From Idiomarinaceae bacterium (lineage in GTDB: Bacteria > Pseudomonadota > Gammaproteobacteria > Enterobacterales > Alteromonadaceae): a stretch of 64,000 nucleotides of DNA. The position numbers and the translations under genes are program-made. Positions 1 through 9,001 of the stretch are shown piece by piece. Location: NCBI GenBank assembly GCA_002685255.1, contig NYWU01000004.1:1-64000 (forward strand), in the 5' to 3' direction. The stretch's first letter is position 1; each line of letters starts with the position of its first letter. The notes below the pieces were generated by a model, which was not told the origin of the DNA, searched no databases, and saw only the letters and a program-made list of their open reading frames with translations.

Positions 1-55
1 AACCTGCGACCAATTGATTAAAAGTCAACTGCTCTACCAACTGAGCTAACAACCC
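1..55 (-). tRNA. tRNA-Lys (UUU), 3' part cut by window edge
   Basis: The minus strand reads as the first 55 nucleotides of a canonical lysine tRNA: a GGGTTGT acceptor strand, a D arm with AGCTCAGTTGGTAGAGC, and an anticodon arm TTGACTTTTAATCAA with anticodon TTT at window positions 22-20. The T arm and acceptor 3' strand lie outside the window. A tRNA-Lys downstream of cpoB is also found in enterobacteria, so the synteny supports the call. Confidence 0.93.
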
Positions 56-73
56 ACTTTTTAGTACTGCCTT

Positions 74-99
74 CCGTTGCCATTTGTCCTTGGCAACGG
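74..99 (-). other. Hairpin between cpoB and tRNA-Lys
   Basis: CCGTTGCC at 74-81 pairs perfectly with GGCAACGG at 92-99 around a 10-base loop. On the minus strand it lies after the cpoB stop and before the tRNA. No T-run follows on either strand, so it is not a classical intrinsic terminator. It may be a processing or attenuation structure if the tRNA is co-transcribed with tol-pal. Confidence 0.45.
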
Positions 100-191
100 C
101 GGCATAGTTTACTTAAATAACGCTGTGATGCAACTGATAATTTCAGTTTTTTGTCTGACTGCTTACTATTCGATCAGTTGTTGGACCGATG

Positions 192-980
192 TTACAGGTT
201 TGACAGGCGTTGCTTCGCCAAATTCGCTTCGGTACTGTCCGAGTATTCGGTCAATACTTGCTGATAAAACGTCTTGGCATCGGCAGTTTTGCCTTGCTCT
301 GCAGCGATAACACCCAACTTCAACAAGCAGTCTGCACGCTTATTGCTGTCTGGGTAGTTGTCTACCACTTGTTTAAAGTGGTCATGCGCCTTCTGATATT
401 CTTGCTGGGCATACAACAACTGACCTAACCAGTAATGAGCGTTCGGCACATAGGTTGAGTTAGGAAAGTTCTGCAAGAACGATTCAAACGCTGGAATCGC
501 GGCATCGTAGCGCTTATCTTCAAGCACTAAGGCGATAGCTTTATCGTACGCGTCGTTTTCGCTCATATTGGCGCTGTAGCCGCTATTACTGCTATTTGAC
601 GCGGTACTACTACCTGAGTTGCTTGACGTCGGTACCGTCTGCATGTCATCCATGCTGTACGATGACCCACCACCTTGTTGCTTAAGCTGACTAAAGCGAC
701 GGTCAATTTCTTGGTAGATTTCGCGCTGACGCTCTAACAGCTGCTCCAGACGATACTCGTGCTCTTCGGTTATCCCCCGAAGCTCAGCGACGTCTTGTTG
801 CAATGAAGATAGTGTATCAAGCATTTCGAGCTGGGCGCCCTGACGCGCATCAAGCATACGCTCGATGGTGGCTAGACGTTGCTCAAGTGAACTGGCTGAT
901 TGATTTAGGCTGGACACTGGTGCCTGCGCCATAGCGGCAGCAGGCATCAGTAGACAGATAGCCAATAATGATTTTTTCAT
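192..980 (-). CDS. cpoB: Cell division coordinator CpoB (YbgF), Tol-Pal associated
   Basis: This is a periplasmic protein of 262 aa that couples the Tol-Pal machine to PBP1B-dependent peptidoglycan synthesis during constriction, as known for E. coli CpoB. A Sec signal peptide ends near AMAQA (residues 15-19). Residues about 25-100 form the predicted trimeric coiled coil. A Ser/Asn-rich linker covers roughly 105-140. The C-terminal half carries tandem TPR units, visible as the spaced YDKAIAL, YDAAIPAFESFL, YQKAHDHFKQVV and KTFYQQVL helices. It is the last gene of the tol-pal operon, 39 bases after pal. Family length is typical and nothing is disrupted. Confidence 0.95.
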   Translation of the reverse strand: MKKSLLAICLLMPAAAMAQAPVSSLNQSASSLEQRLATIERMLDARQGAQLEMLDTLSSLQQDVAELRGITEEHEYRLEQLLERQREIYQEIDRRFSQLKQQGGGSSYSMDDMQTVPTSSNSGSSTASNSSNSGYSANMSENDAYDKAIALVLEDKRYDAAIPAFESFLQNFPNSTYVPNAHYWLGQLLYAQQEYQKAHDHFKQVVDNYPDSNKRADCLLKLGVIAAEQGKTADAKTFYQQVLTEYSDSTEANLAKQRLSNL

Positions 981-1019
981 GAACTATCCGTTTTATTTAG
1001 TTAAACGTCGAAGTGGCTA

Positions 1020-1562
1020 TTAGTACACCAATACCGCGCGACGGTTTTTCGCGTACGCACGTTCGTTCGAAGCGTTCACTAATGGCTTCTCTTCGCCATA
1101 AGAAACGGTTGAGATTTGTGAATCTTGTACACCTAAGTTAACTAGGTAATCTTCAACCGCTTTAGCACGACGCTCGCCCAATGCGATGTTGTACTCTGGC
1201 GTACCACGTTCGTCAGCATGACCTTCGATAACGATGGTAACGTTAGGGTTTTTAACTAAGTAATCAGCGTGTGCGGCTAGCAACTCTGCATACTCAGATT
1301 GAACTGAAGAACGGTCAAATGCAAAGTAGATGATGTGCTCTTTGCGCAGCGCTTCCATCTGTTCTTCGCGAACTTCTTCAGGGGTCTTAGCACGGTCAGC
1401 TGAACCGACTTGTACACCTGACTGATCGCCAGACTCAGACGTTTGGTTCGTTTCTTGACCTGCACCCATACCTGAATCAGTGCTTGAGTTAGAGCTACAC
1501 GCGGCTAAAGTTGCCATTGGAACGGCAATCGCCAGAGCTTTTAATAATTTGTTGAGCTGCAT
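1020..1562 (-). CDS. pal: Peptidoglycan-associated lipoprotein Pal
   Basis: Pal is the outer-membrane lipoprotein that binds meso-diaminopimelate in peptidoglycan and is redistributed by TolB and TolA. I place the start at the internal ATG at 1562 (MQLNKLLK), because AAGGA lies at a good distance upstream and the signal peptide then has normal length. A longer in-frame ATG at 1595 would add 11 unlikely residues. The lipobox is LAACS, with the acylated Cys near residue 22. A Ser/Gly-rich tether follows. The OmpA-like domain shows IYFAFDRSSV, then IEGHADERGT and GERRAKAVEDYL, the usual peptidoglycan-binding signature. Confidence 0.96.
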   Translation of the reverse strand: MQLNKLLKALAIAVPMATLAACSSNSSTDSGMGAGQETNQTSESGDQSGVQVGSADRAKTPEEVREEQMEALRKEHIIYFAFDRSSVQSEYAELLAAHADYLVKNPNVTIVIEGHADERGTPEYNIALGERRAKAVEDYLVNLGVQDSQISTVSYGEEKPLVNASNERAYAKNRRAVLVY

Positions 1563-1682
1563 CCTAATGATCCTTATCGTTATCCAGTTGATCAAACCGT
1601 TCGGTTTACTAAATTAATTTTGATTAAAACTCGCGCAATTCTGCACAAGCTTACACTACTTTTATAGCACTTTTACAAGCAC
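1563..1682 (-). promoter_or_regulatory. tolB-pal intergenic region with small inverted repeat
   Basis: This gap of about 120 bases inside the tol-pal operon is AT-rich and contains the inverted repeat AAACCG-TT-CGGTTT at 1594-1607, just before the pal Shine-Dalgarno region. The tol-pal operon of E. coli has internal expression of pal, so an extra promoter or mRNA-processing site here would not surprise. I could not identify clear -35/-10 boxes. Confidence 0.3.
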
Positions 1683-3032
1683 TTACATAAATGGCGACCA
1701 CGATGGTGACTTCACTTCGCCGCTACTAGCCGGTAAACGCGCCTTAAAACGACCGTCTGTCGACACTAACGCTAACACTTGTTTATTGTTATGCGTAGTG
1801 CTGTAGATCACCATACTGCCATTAGGTGCCACACTTGGTGATTCGTCCAACGCCGTGCGAGTCAGTACTTGCATCGTACCCCGCGGGAATTCCTGCCGCG
1901 CGATGTGATAGTTACCGTTAGTGCGGTTAACTAAAATCATCGATTCGCCCGAAGGCATGACCGTGCCACCTAAGTTTTGCTCACCTTCAAAAGTTAAGCG
2001 ACGCACCTCACCTGAAGATAAATTTACGCTATATAATTGCGGTCTTCCACCTCTTTCTGAAGTGAAGACGATCGATTTACCATCAGGCGTCCAACTTGGC
2101 TCAGTATCAATCGTACGATTCCGCGTTAAGCGTTGCAAGTTTTTAGTCTTAAGATCCATAACATACAACTCAGGATTGCCATCTTTTGACAATACCATCG
2201 CCATTTTCTCGCCGTTTGGAGAGAACACTGGGCTGCCGTTAATGCCAGGGAACGAGGTCACCTTCTCACGTCGAGTGGTGTAAATATCTTGTACGAAAAT
2301 TTCTGGTCTTTTGTTCTCAAAGCTCACATACGCCAATTTATTACCATCGGGCGACCATGAAGGAGACATCAAAGGTTCTGGGCTACGCAGCAAGACCTTT
2401 TCATTTGCACCGTCATAATCCGCGACCAACAATTTGTAGGGATACTGGTCATCTTGATTAACGGTTACATAAGCAATGCGAGTCATGAAGGCACCCGGCT
2501 CGCCGGTCAATGCCTCGTATACGACATCAGAAATACGATGCGAATATTGACGGAACTGATTGCCATCGATGACTGAGCTACGCGCATCTAAAATATGATC
2601 GTTGCTTTGCACCAACTGTCCATTTTTTAGCATTTGTGCGTTGCCGCCGGTAATTTGCCCGCGTAACACATCCACTAACTGGAACTTAACCATGTAACGG
2701 TCAACGGAGTATGGTTCTACGGTGCCCATCAGCACCGCTTCGACACCCATCTTCGCCCATGCCGAATAGTCCAACTCTTCATCATTCACCGGATACTGAG
2801 GCATCGCTGACTGTGGGATCGGGTTAAACTTACCGCTACGGGTTAAATCCGCTGCGATAACATCTGTAAGGTTACCCGGCGCTTCACCGTCACCTAACCA
2901 TTTAAATGGCACGACCGCAATCGGACGCGCACTGTCGATACCTTCGGTGATGACAATTTCTAACACCCCGGCTCGAGCGGTCGACGTGACTGCCATAACT
3001 AAGATACATAAATTCAAAAACAGCTTTTTCAT
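1683..3032 (-). CDS. tolB: Tol-Pal system periplasmic protein TolB
   Basis: TolB is the periplasmic partner that shuttles between Pal and TolA. The 449 aa protein begins with a Sec signal peptide ending at about STARA (residue 21). An N-terminal alpha/beta domain covers roughly 22-160 ([19 protein letters not shown]). A C-terminal beta-propeller follows, with WD/Kelch-like TolB repeats recognisable as [44 protein letters not shown] and [14 protein letters not shown]. The order tolA-tolB-pal and the lack of frameshifts support a functional gene. Confidence 0.97.
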   Translation of the reverse strand: MKKLFLNLCILVMAVTSTARAGVLEIVITEGIDSARPIAVVPFKWLGDGEAPGNLTDVIAADLTRSGKFNPIPQSAMPQYPVNDEELDYSAWAKMGVEAVLMGTVEPYSVDRYMVKFQLVDVLRGQITGGNAQMLKNGQLVQSNDHILDARSSVIDGNQFRQYSHRISDVVYEALTGEPGAFMTRIAYVTVNQDDQYPYKLLVADYDGANEKVLLRSPEPLMSPSWSPDGNKLAYVSFENKRPEIFVQDIYTTRREKVTSFPGINGSPVFSPNGEKMAMVLSKDGNPELYVMDLKTKNLQRLTRNRTIDTEPSWTPDGKSIVFTSERGGRPQLYSVNLSSGEVRRLTFEGEQNLGGTVMPSGESMILVNRTNGNYHIARQEFPRGTMQVLTRTALDESPSVAPNGSMVIYSTTHNNKQVLALVSTDGRFKARLPASSGEVKSPSWSPFM

Positions 3033-3046
3033 GGTTCACCTTACGT

Positions 3047-3991
3047 TTATAACTGCGGTTTAACCGTTAGTTTAATGGTACTCATCTGTTGGTAGACTTC
3101 GGGATCTTCTGACACCGGTAGCGTGGTCGCTTTTAATACCGCATTCTCGGCCGAGCGACATACCGCTGGATCACCCGCCCCCGTGGTCACCGACTTAACG
3201 AATCCACTCGGCGCCAAGCTAATCGTCAGCTCACAGGATTTCCCAGACATCGAATCATCTACGTTCCAGTTGCGCTGAATAGTCTGTTGGATCAGCGCTT
3301 GGTATTTTTCAAGTTCGCTCAACACCTGGCGGCGACGTGCGGCCGAGCGGCGTTGACGCTCTTCTTCCATTTCTTTTTGCAACTGAGCTTCACGTTCTGC
3401 CGCTAACCGACGCTGACGCTCTTCTTCTTCGCGACGTTTGCGTTCGGCCTCACGCTGTTTGCGTTCTTCCTCGGCTTTACGTGCCGCTTCTTCGGCCTCT
3501 CGTTCGGCTTGCGCGCGACGCTCTGCGGCTTGTTTTGCCGCTTGCTCTTCTTTGCGGCGTTGCTCAGCCAGTTGTTCAGCTTCTTTTTTGGCTTGTTGAG
3601 CACGCTTGCGTGCCTCGGCCGCTTGCTGTTCTTCTTGCTTTTGCTGCTCAGCAATCTGCTCTAGGCGCTGCTGCTCACGCTCACGTGCTTTACGTGCTTC
3701 TGCCGCTTTACGCTCAAGCTCTTGAATACGCTGCTGTTCAGCACGACGTTCAGCCGCCTTCTGGTCTTTAATGCGTTGTACTTGGCGCTCAACCGCAGCT
3801 TTATCCACCGACACCGCGTTGACGATTTCTTCCGGCTGCGGATCCATCTCACTTTGGTCTAAATTCACTTGCATGGGCGTAGGCTCAGGTGAAGTGAATT
3901 CGAAGCTCACCAACAACACTGCCGCTATCGCCGCGTGAATGCCTATCGAGTAGACTAAAGGTAACTTAAAACTCTCTGCTGACTTTGCCAC
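3047..3991 (-). CDS. tolA: Cell envelope protein TolA
   Basis: TolA spans the periplasm and links the inner-membrane TolQR motor to TolB and Pal. Domain I has a single transmembrane helix at about residues 12-30. Domain II is a long Ala/Glu/Lys/Arg/Gln-rich helix from about 75 to 215, built of degenerate AERRAQ/KREEEE-type repeats. Domain III is the C-terminal globular domain (ALIQQTIQRNWNVDD onwards), with Cys residues in SGKSCELTI and DPAVCRSAEN that likely form a disulphide. At 314 aa it is somewhat shorter than E. coli TolA, mainly in the helical rod. The start is 3 bases after the tolR stop. Confidence 0.95.
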   Translation of the reverse strand: MAKSAESFKLPLVYSIGIHAAIAAVLLVSFEFTSPEPTPMQVNLDQSEMDPQPEEIVNAVSVDKAAVERQVQRIKDQKAAERRAEQQRIQELERKAAEARKAREREQQRLEQIAEQQKQEEQQAAEARKRAQQAKKEAEQLAEQRRKEEQAAKQAAERRAQAEREAEEAARKAEEERKQREAERKRREEEERQRRLAAEREAQLQKEMEEERQRRSAARRRQVLSELEKYQALIQQTIQRNWNVDDSMSGKSCELTISLAPSGFVKSVTTGAGDPAVCRSAENAVLKATTLPVSEDPEVYQQMSTIKLTVKPQL

Positions 3992-3993
3992 AA

Positions 3994-4422
3994 CTAATTA
4001 TCCGCCGAATCTGTCATAAGCCCAACTGACGGTACGCCTGCGCGCTGCAGTAACACCATCAATTGCACAATTTGATTGTACGAAACCGCCCCATCACCAT
4101 TCACCATCACCGGTGTTTCTGGCTCAACCTGCAAATGTGCCGCCACTAAGGTCGCCACTTCATCGGCACTAATCGGCACATCAGGATCGGTTCCCTGATT
4201 CAGGTAGTAATTACCCTCGGCATCAACCGAGGCGACCAACGGTGGGTTGGTATCTTTAGCCAACGGCTCTGCCGTGGCTTTCGGTAGCTCGACCTTAACC
4301 CCTTGCGTGATCAGTGGTGCGGTAACCATAAAGATAATAAGCAACACCAACATAACGTCGATGTACGGCACCACGTTAATTTCTGCGACCGGTTTACGGC
4401 GCTTACGTGGCATCACCATCAT
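3994..4422 (-). CDS. tolR: Biopolymer transport protein TolR
   Basis: TolR is the ExbD-like subunit of the TolQR proton-driven motor. The single transmembrane helix at about residues 18-40 contains the essential protonatable aspartate in VVPYIDVMLVLLIIF (Asp22). The periplasmic domain follows and ends near residue 142. Its ATG overlaps the tolQ stop as ATGA, indicating translational coupling. A few alternative Met starts (residues 2 and 4) exist, but the coupling favours the first. Confidence 0.96.
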   Translation of the reverse strand: MMVMPRKRRKPVAEINVVPYIDVMLVLLIIFMVTAPLITQGVKVELPKATAEPLAKDTNPPLVASVDAEGNYYLNQGTDPDVPISADEVATLVAAHLQVEPETPVMVNGDGAVSYNQIVQLMVLLQRAGVPSVGLMTDSADN

Positions 4423-5123
4423 AGCGCGTCACCTTTTACATTTTTGCTGTTAGACAACGTTTGGCGTTGTAAAATTGCAACGAACTCATCAATAAAGTTC
4501 ATGTACTGGTTATCAACTTTCTCGACACGGTTGGTAAAACGGTTGTAAGCAATAACTGCTGGGATGGCAGCAAACAGACCCATCGCTGTTGCAATCAATG
4601 CTTCTGCGATACCCGGCGCGACCATGGCGAGCGTCGCCTGTTTAACGGCACCCAGTGCGATAAAGGCATTCATGATACCCCATACAGTACCAAACAAGCC
4701 GATGTACGGGCTGATAGACCCGATGGTTGCGAGAATACCGAGATTAGAATCGAGTTTTTCCAGTTCGCGGGCGTGCGCGACACGCATGGCGCGGAAGGCG
4801 CCTTCAACGCGCGTTTGAGGGTCAGCGTTTTCGTGGTTACTGAGCCGTGCGAACTCTTTGAAACCCGCGTGGAACAGTAACTCCATACCGCGGCTGTTTT
4901 TCGCACGGGCTGAAATTTCTTGATATAAGCGAGCGAGGTCGACGCCAGACCAAAACCGATCTTCAAATTTGAGCGCATCGCTGTGGGCTTGTCCAATGAC
5001 CTTTTTACGTTGGAATATGAGTACCCAGCCCCACACGGACATTGCCAATAGCATGAGCATCACCAATTTAACCAGTAAACTGGCCTGCAAAAACAAATCA
5101 ATAAAGGACAATTCTGCTTCCAC
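4419..5123 (-). CDS. tolQ: TolQ, MotA/ExbB-family proton channel subunit
   Basis: TolQ is the polytopic subunit of the inner-membrane motor that energises TolA. Three membrane segments are evident: about 15-36 (LLVKLVMLMLLAMSVWGW), about 130-155 (LGILATIGSISPYIGLFGTVWGI) and about 170-195 (MVAPGIAEALIATAMGLFAAIPAV). The GLFGTVWGIM and ALIATAMGLFAAIPAV motifs are the family signatures. It lies 1 base after ybgC and overlaps tolR by 4 bases. Confidence 0.97.
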   Translation of the reverse strand: MEAELSFIDLFLQASLLVKLVMLMLLAMSVWGWVLIFQRKKVIGQAHSDALKFEDRFWSGVDLARLYQEISARAKNSRGMELLFHAGFKEFARLSNHENADPQTRVEGAFRAMRVAHARELEKLDSNLGILATIGSISPYIGLFGTVWGIMNAFIALGAVKQATLAMVAPGIAEALIATAMGLFAAIPAVIAYNRFTNRVEKVDNQYMNFIDEFVAILQRQTLSNSKNVKGDAL

Positions 5124-5124
5124 G

Positions 5125-5538
5125 CTAACTAACCTCTGCTTTTATCGCTTGTAAGATACTATCGGGTATTGCGACCGCTTTCATCGCATCTTTGTCGACA
5201 CATGCGGCTTTCACCCGTGCCTGACAATGTAAGGTGCCATCGGCGCCCACCACTTGCTGTGTAAACACTAAGGATGCTTTCTTGACCTGTTCGACCACGA
5301 CGGTCACGGTCAGTTCAGCATTAAACCTTGCTGCGGCTTGCAAGTCGAGATCGACATGACGCACCACGAAGGCTCTATTGTGATCTAACCAGCTATCCTG
5401 TTCAATCCCTAAAGACCTTAACCATTCTGTCCTAGCCCGCTCAATAAACTTGAGATAATTCGCATAATAAACGATACCACCTGCATCGGTATCCTCGTAA
5501 TAGACCCGTATGGGCCAGCTAAAGACCGTCTCTTGCAT
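5125..5538 (-). CDS. ybgC: Acyl-CoA thioesterase YbgC (tol-pal associated)
   Basis: This is a 137 aa hotdog-fold thioesterase and the first gene of the tol-pal operon. The N-terminal signature VYYEDTDAGGIVYYANY contains the catalytic Asp18 of the 4-hydroxybenzoyl-CoA thioesterase/YbgC family. The position normally occupied by His in E. coli (VVYHASY) is Tyr here. The protein likely hydrolyses short acyl-CoA or acyl-ACP esters and is thought to link lipid metabolism to the Tol complex. The start is an ATG at 5538 preceded by an AAGGA-type ribosome-binding site. Confidence 0.94.
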   Translation of the reverse strand: MQETVFSWPIRVYYEDTDAGGIVYYANYLKFIERARTEWLRSLGIEQDSWLDHNRAFVVRHVDLDLQAAARFNAELTVTVVVEQVKKASLVFTQQVVGADGTLHCQARVKAACVDKDAMKAVAIPDSILQAIKAEVS

Positions 5539-5806
5539 AAAAATTCCTTGAGAAATGACCCTTTCGCCCCAATACTTTGTAAAAGATTGAAAAAGTCACA
5601 CTGATTAAATTATCAACAGACTTTTATTTATGACAAATTTGAAACAATCAAATTTCAACACACTGTTTTGTATACAATTTTTTGTTTTGTTGCTTTTTTG
5701 TTGCGCTATTTTCGAACAATATACAATTTCTTCATATTAGTTTTTCTAATCTGAAGATGTAATTTTTCTAGCTTGATGACGCCTCATTCGGGCGTATAAT
5801 AGCTCC
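5539..5806. promoter_or_regulatory. AT-rich divergent intergenic region upstream of ybgC/tol operon
   Basis: These 268 bases precede ybgC on the minus strand and the small plus-strand unit that begins near 5807. The region is very AT-rich, with T tracts, the 10-base palindrome TTGTATACAA near 5668-5677, a related ACAATATACAATT stretch near 5715, and the repeated motif CAAATTT near 5635-5660. No single minus-strand promoter stands out, but the tol operon promoter must lie here. I see no protein-coding gene. Confidence 0.4.
5773..5800 (+). promoter_or_regulatory. Sigma70-type promoter of small plus-strand unit
   Basis: TTGATG at 5773-5778 and a perfect TATAAT at 5795-5800 are separated by 16 bases, predicting transcription from about 5807 on the plus strand. 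No annotated gene on this strand lies downstream except the short ORF described next, and an intrinsic terminator follows at 5919-5948. Confidence 0.75.
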
Positions 5807-5828
5807 TAAATCGAGATGAGGAGATTGG

Positions 5829-5879
5829 TTGTCACTTCTTCTTAGATTGTTACTTACTTTTTTTGATTACTTAAAGTAG
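5829..5879 (+). CDS. Candidate 16-residue hydrophobic peptide or small-RNA ORF
   Basis: A GAGGAG Shine-Dalgarno at 5818-5823 stands 5 bases before a TTG codon at 5829, opening 16 codons (MSLLLRLLLTFFDYLK) and a TAG stop. The peptide is Leu/Phe-rich and could insert in the membrane. An alternative ATG at 5816 would give only 9 residues and is less well placed. The ORF sits inside a self-contained transcript of about 140 nucleotides with its own promoter and terminator. I do not recognise the peptide. It could be a small membrane protein, a type I toxin-like peptide, or a chance ORF in a regulatory RNA. Confidence 0.4.
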   Translation: MSLLLRLLLTFFDYLK

Positions 5880-5918
5880 GTTCCCTGGATTTTTAACTTC
5901 CTTCTTGTTGTTCTGTTT

Positions 5919-5948
5919 GCCCGTTCCATTTGGTTCGGGCTTTTTTTT
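5919..5948 (+). terminator. Intrinsic terminator of the small plus-strand unit
   Basis: GCCCG at 5919-5923 pairs with CGGGC at 5936-5940, with a possible inner CC/GG pairing in the 12-base loop, followed by eight T residues at 5941-5948. The T-run is present only on the plus strand, so this terminates plus-strand transcription rather than ruvB. Confidence 0.8.
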
Positions 5949-5977
5949 ACTCAATTTTTACCCTTTCAATGCCTTTT

Positions 5978-7003
5978 TTACTCTTCTGCGTTGGGATTTA
6001 ACCCAAAGTGGCGATAAGCGCGTGGCGTTGCAATACGACCACGGGGCGTGCGTTGTAAAAAGCCTTGTTGAATCAAATAAGGCTCGAGCACATCCTCGAT
6101 GGTGTCCTTTTCTTCTCCGATAGCTGCGGCTAGGTTGTCTAAACCCACAGGACCGCCTAAAAACTTCTCCATAATCGCGAGCAGTAGCTTTCTATCCATG
6201 TAATCAAAGCCGGCTTGGTCGACATCCACCATAGTCAGTGCGGCACTGGCAATATCTTGATTCACTTTACCATCGGCTTTTACTTCGGCGTAGTCGCGTA
6301 CTCGGCGTAACAATCGGTTAGCAATCCGTGGCGTACCCCGCGAACGACGCGCGATTTCTTGTGCCCCACCGACGTCCATATTCACGTTCATATAATGCGC
6401 CGAGCGCTTTATGATCTCGGTCAATTCTTCGACTTGGTAAAACTCCAAGCGCTGCACAATGCCAAAGCGGTCGCGCAGTGGCGATGTCAGTGCGCCTGCC
6501 CGCGTCGTCGCGCCAATCAGCGTAAACGGCGGTAAGTCGAGTTTTATAGAACGCGCGGCGGGTCCCTCACCTATCATAATATCGAGTTGGTAGTCTTCCA
6601 TCGCGGGATAGAGGATTTCTTCAACCACGGGACTCAATCGATGTATTTCATCGATAAACAGCACATCATGGGCATCGAGATTCGTCAGCAATGCCGCGAG
6701 ATCACCGGCCTTTTCGAGCACCGGTCCCGAAGTGGTTTTGATGTTCACATCCAGCTCGTTCGCAACAATATTGGCTAAGGTCGTTTTACCCAAACCAGGC
6801 GGTCCAAAAATCAATAAGTGGTCGAGCGCTTCCTCACGCTTGCGCGCCGCCTCAATAAAGATTTCCATCTGTTCGACGACGTGCTTCTGACCGGTATAGT
6901 CGGCGAGCTTTTTAGGACGAATGGCACGGTCAATGGCTTCATCATCGCCTTGTACATCGGCTTCGATAATGCGGTGACTGGGGATGTGATCTGCTTCAAT
7001 CAT
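5978..7003 (-). CDS. ruvB: Holliday junction branch migration ATPase RuvB
   Basis: RuvB is the AAA+ motor that forms hexamers on DNA flanking RuvA-bound Holliday junctions. The 341 aa protein shows Walker [10 protein letters not shown] near residue 70, Walker [11 protein letters not shown] near 115, the sensor 1 region [14 protein letters not shown], the arginine finger region LRDRFGI, and a C-terminal winged helix ([17 protein letters not shown]). It is the last gene of the ruvC-ruvA-ruvB group, 27 bases after ruvA. Confidence 0.98.
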   Translation of the reverse strand: MIEADHIPSHRIIEADVQGDDEAIDRAIRPKKLADYTGQKHVVEQMEIFIEAARKREEALDHLLIFGPPGLGKTTLANIVANELDVNIKTTSGPVLEKAGDLAALLTNLDAHDVLFIDEIHRLSPVVEEILYPAMEDYQLDIMIGEGPAARSIKLDLPPFTLIGATTRAGALTSPLRDRFGIVQRLEFYQVEELTEIIKRSAHYMNVNMDVGGAQEIARRSRGTPRIANRLLRRVRDYAEVKADGKVNQDIASAALTMVDVDQAGFDYMDRKLLLAIMEKFLGGPVGLDNLAAAIGEEKDTIEDVLEPYLIQQGFLQRTPRGRIATPRAYRHFGLNPNAEE

Positions 7004-7030
7004 AACCTATTCCAAAGGCTGTTCGGCCTA

Positions 7031-7651
7031 TTAAGACAATTGTTTTAGCGCACTGCGAATAAGCGTTTCGCTACTTTCGCCTTGCTGATATACCGCTTTT
7101 AATGCTTTTTCGGCTTGTACCGGTTTATAACCGAGCGCCAATAATGCACTTAACGCATCGTTGCGCGCATCGGCTGGGTGCACCAACGCATCACCGCTGA
7201 CATTATCAAGCGGCGCAGCATCGGTCGCTGGCGTGCTCGAGCCTTGCCAATCTTTCAGGCGATCGCGCATTTCAATGACCAGGCGCTCGGCGGTTTTCTT
7301 ACCCACGCCAGGTAGTTTGACCAAGCGGCTGACATCATTTTGGTTCACCGCCCAGACAAACTCATCGGCACTCATGCCTGATAATATGGCGAGCGCCAGC
7401 TTAGGTCCCACACCCTGAGTTTTAATCAATAGTCTAAACAAACTGCGCTCAGCGAGCGAGTTAAAGCCATATAATAATTGCGCATCCTCGCGTACGACAA
7501 AATGAGTCACTAAGGTGACGGGCTCTCCAGTGGCAGGCAGCTGATAAAAGCAGGTCATCGGCAATTGAATTTCATAGCCGACCCCTTGCACATCGACTAA
7601 CACTTCGGGGGGTTGCTTGCTGACTAATGTGCCATGAATTTGTCCGATCAC
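7031..7651 (-). CDS. ruvA: Holliday junction DNA-binding protein RuvA
   Basis: RuvA tetramers bind the four-way junction and load RuvB. Domain I (residues 1-63) begins [10 protein letters not shown]. Domain II has two helix-hairpin-helix motifs, seen as [16 protein letters not shown] and [16 protein letters not shown]. Domain III at about 155-206 ([19 protein letters not shown]) contacts RuvB. The length (206 aa) is normal. The gene starts 36 bases after ruvC. Confidence 0.98.
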   Translation of the reverse strand: MIGQIHGTLVSKQPPEVLVDVQGVGYEIQLPMTCFYQLPATGEPVTLVTHFVVREDAQLLYGFNSLAERSLFRLLIKTQGVGPKLALAILSGMSADEFVWAVNQNDVSRLVKLPGVGKKTAERLVIEMRDRLKDWQGSSTPATDAAPLDNVSGDALVHPADARNDALSALLALGYKPVQAEKALKAVYQQGESSETLIRSALKQLS

Positions 7652-7687
7652 AGGATGTCCTCTTGATTATTCTAATGAATGCCCGTA

Positions 7688-8227
7688 CTAGCGGCGTAAA
7701 CGCCCGCGCACGATTTTACGTGCTGCACCCGACATTTTAATTAAACTTTGCGCGCTGTGCGCATGGCAAAGGGCGACCGCTAATGCATCCGCGGCGTCCG
7801 CTTGAGGTGATTTACTCAAATTGAGTAATGCCATAACCATGTGCTGTACTTGTGTTTTATCGGCGCCGCCGTTACCTACGACGGCCTGCTTTATTTGCCG
7901 AGCGCTATACTCAGCCACCGGTAAATCGGCACATGCCGCGGCCACGATAGCAGCCCCGCGCGCTTGCCCTAACTTTAACGCAGAATCTGGGTTGCGTGCC
8001 ATGAATACTTGCTCAATCGCGAATTCATCAGGTTGGTATTGTGTGATGAGCTCGACCACGCTGTTATGAATGCGTTTGAGTTTCTCGGCGAGACTCAGCG
8101 GCTGAGCAGTCGTGCCTGTGGCACGGATGCAGCCGCTGGCTATATACGATAAATGGCGCCCTTGTTGCTGAATTACACCAAAGCCCGTTAAGCGTGAGCC
8201 TGGATCGATACCGAGGATCACGCTCAT
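7688..8227 (-). CDS. ruvC: Holliday junction resolvase RuvC
   Basis: RuvC is the dimeric endonuclease that cuts Holliday junctions symmetrically. The RNase H-like fold is marked by [12 protein letters not shown] at the N-terminus (first catalytic Asp, residue 8), FAIEQVF (catalytic Glu) and the C-terminal cluster [15 protein letters not shown] (catalytic Asp pair). At 179 aa it has family-typical length. It lies 6 bases downstream of the YebC-family gene, as in many gammaproteobacteria. Confidence 0.97.
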   Translation of the reverse strand: MSVILGIDPGSRLTGFGVIQQQGRHLSYIASGCIRATGTTAQPLSLAEKLKRIHNSVVELITQYQPDEFAIEQVFMARNPDSALKLGQARGAAIVAAACADLPVAEYSARQIKQAVVGNGGADKTQVQHMVMALLNLSKSPQADAADALAVALCHAHSAQSLIKMSGAARKIVRGRLRR

Positions 8228-8233
8228 CGGTAG

Positions 8234-8983
8234 TTACTCATCCAGCTTTGCCAATACGTCGTCCGAAATATCCGCATTGTGGTAGGCGTTTTGCACATCA
8301 TCTAAATCCTCAAGTGCGTCGAGTAGTTTGAGGAAGGTGCGCGCGCCGTCTTCATCTAAGTCGACTTTAGTGTCCGGCACCATAGTCACTTCGGCGTTGG
8401 TTGCTTCAGCACCGGTGGCATCTAACGCGTCTTTAACGGCGCCAAACACCTCTGGGCTAGTGAACACATCAATGTGACCGTCACCGTGATTCAACACATC
8501 ATCAGCACCCGCTTCAATCGCTGGTTCGAGAATGATTTCTTCACTGGTTTCGCTACCATAACTGATGACGCCGCGTTTATTAAACAAGTACGCCACCGAG
8601 CCGTCGGTGCCTAAGTTGCCGTTGAACTTATTAAAGGCGTGGCGCACTTCAGATACCGTGCGATTACGGTTATCGGTCATGCACTCGAGTAAGATGGCGA
8701 CACCACTGGGGCCGTAGCCTTCGTAGGTCAACTCTTCAACGTTTTCACCTTCAAGTTCGCCAGAGCCACGCTTGACTGCGGTATCGATGGTATCGCGCTT
8801 CATGTTATTAGAAAGCGCTTTATCAATCGCCGCCCGTAAGCGCGGATTCGTCTCGGGATCACCGCCGCCCTGACGCGCCGACACGGTGATTTCTCGAATC
8901 AATTTGGTAAAGATTTTGCCGCGCTTTGCATCTTGCGCGGCTTTACGATGTTTTATGTTGGCCCATTTGGAATGACCTGCCAT
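8234..8983 (-). CDS. yebC: YebC/PmpR-family (TACO1-like) translation or transcription regulator
   Basis: This 249 aa protein opens with [22 protein letters not shown], the signature of the YebC/TACO1 family, and continues with [17 protein letters not shown] and [15 protein letters not shown]. The family comprises DNA-binding regulators (PmpR) and, in more recent work, factors that relieve ribosome stalling. The sequence alone does not separate these roles. Its position between aspS and ruvC is conserved in the gammaproteobacteria. Confidence 0.95.
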   Translation of the reverse strand: MAGHSKWANIKHRKAAQDAKRGKIFTKLIREITVSARQGGGDPETNPRLRAAIDKALSNNMKRDTIDTAVKRGSGELEGENVEELTYEGYGPSGVAILLECMTDNRNRTVSEVRHAFNKFNGNLGTDGSVAYLFNKRGVISYGSETSEEIILEPAIEAGADDVLNHGDGHIDVFTSPEVFGAVKDALDATGAEATNAEVTMVPDTKVDLDEDGARTFLKLLDALEDLDDVQNAYHNADISDDVLAKLDE

Positions 8984-9001
8984 GTCTCACTCCATTTGTT
9001 G

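Larger units (their letters stand above)
5807..5948 (+). ncRNA. Predicted small RNA / mini-mRNA between ybgC and ruvB
   Basis: A transcript of about 140 nucleotides is predicted from the strong promoter at 5773-5800 to the intrinsic terminator ending near 5948. It converges on the 3' end of ruvB (minus strand stop at 5978) without overlapping it. It may act as an RNA, encode the 16-codon peptide, or both. The sequence matches no RNA family I can name. Confidence 0.55.

Noticed and set aside
3337-3771. 144 aa plus-strand ORF opposite tolA
   Set aside because: It is the complement of the repetitive Ala/Glu/Lys/Arg helix of TolA. Leu/Val/Arg bias follows from that and there is no ribosome-binding site.
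5668-5677. TTGTATACAA palindrome as a specific regulator site
   Set aside because: The region is so AT-rich that a 10-base palindrome of this type is expected by chance. Kept only as a note in the intergenic entry.
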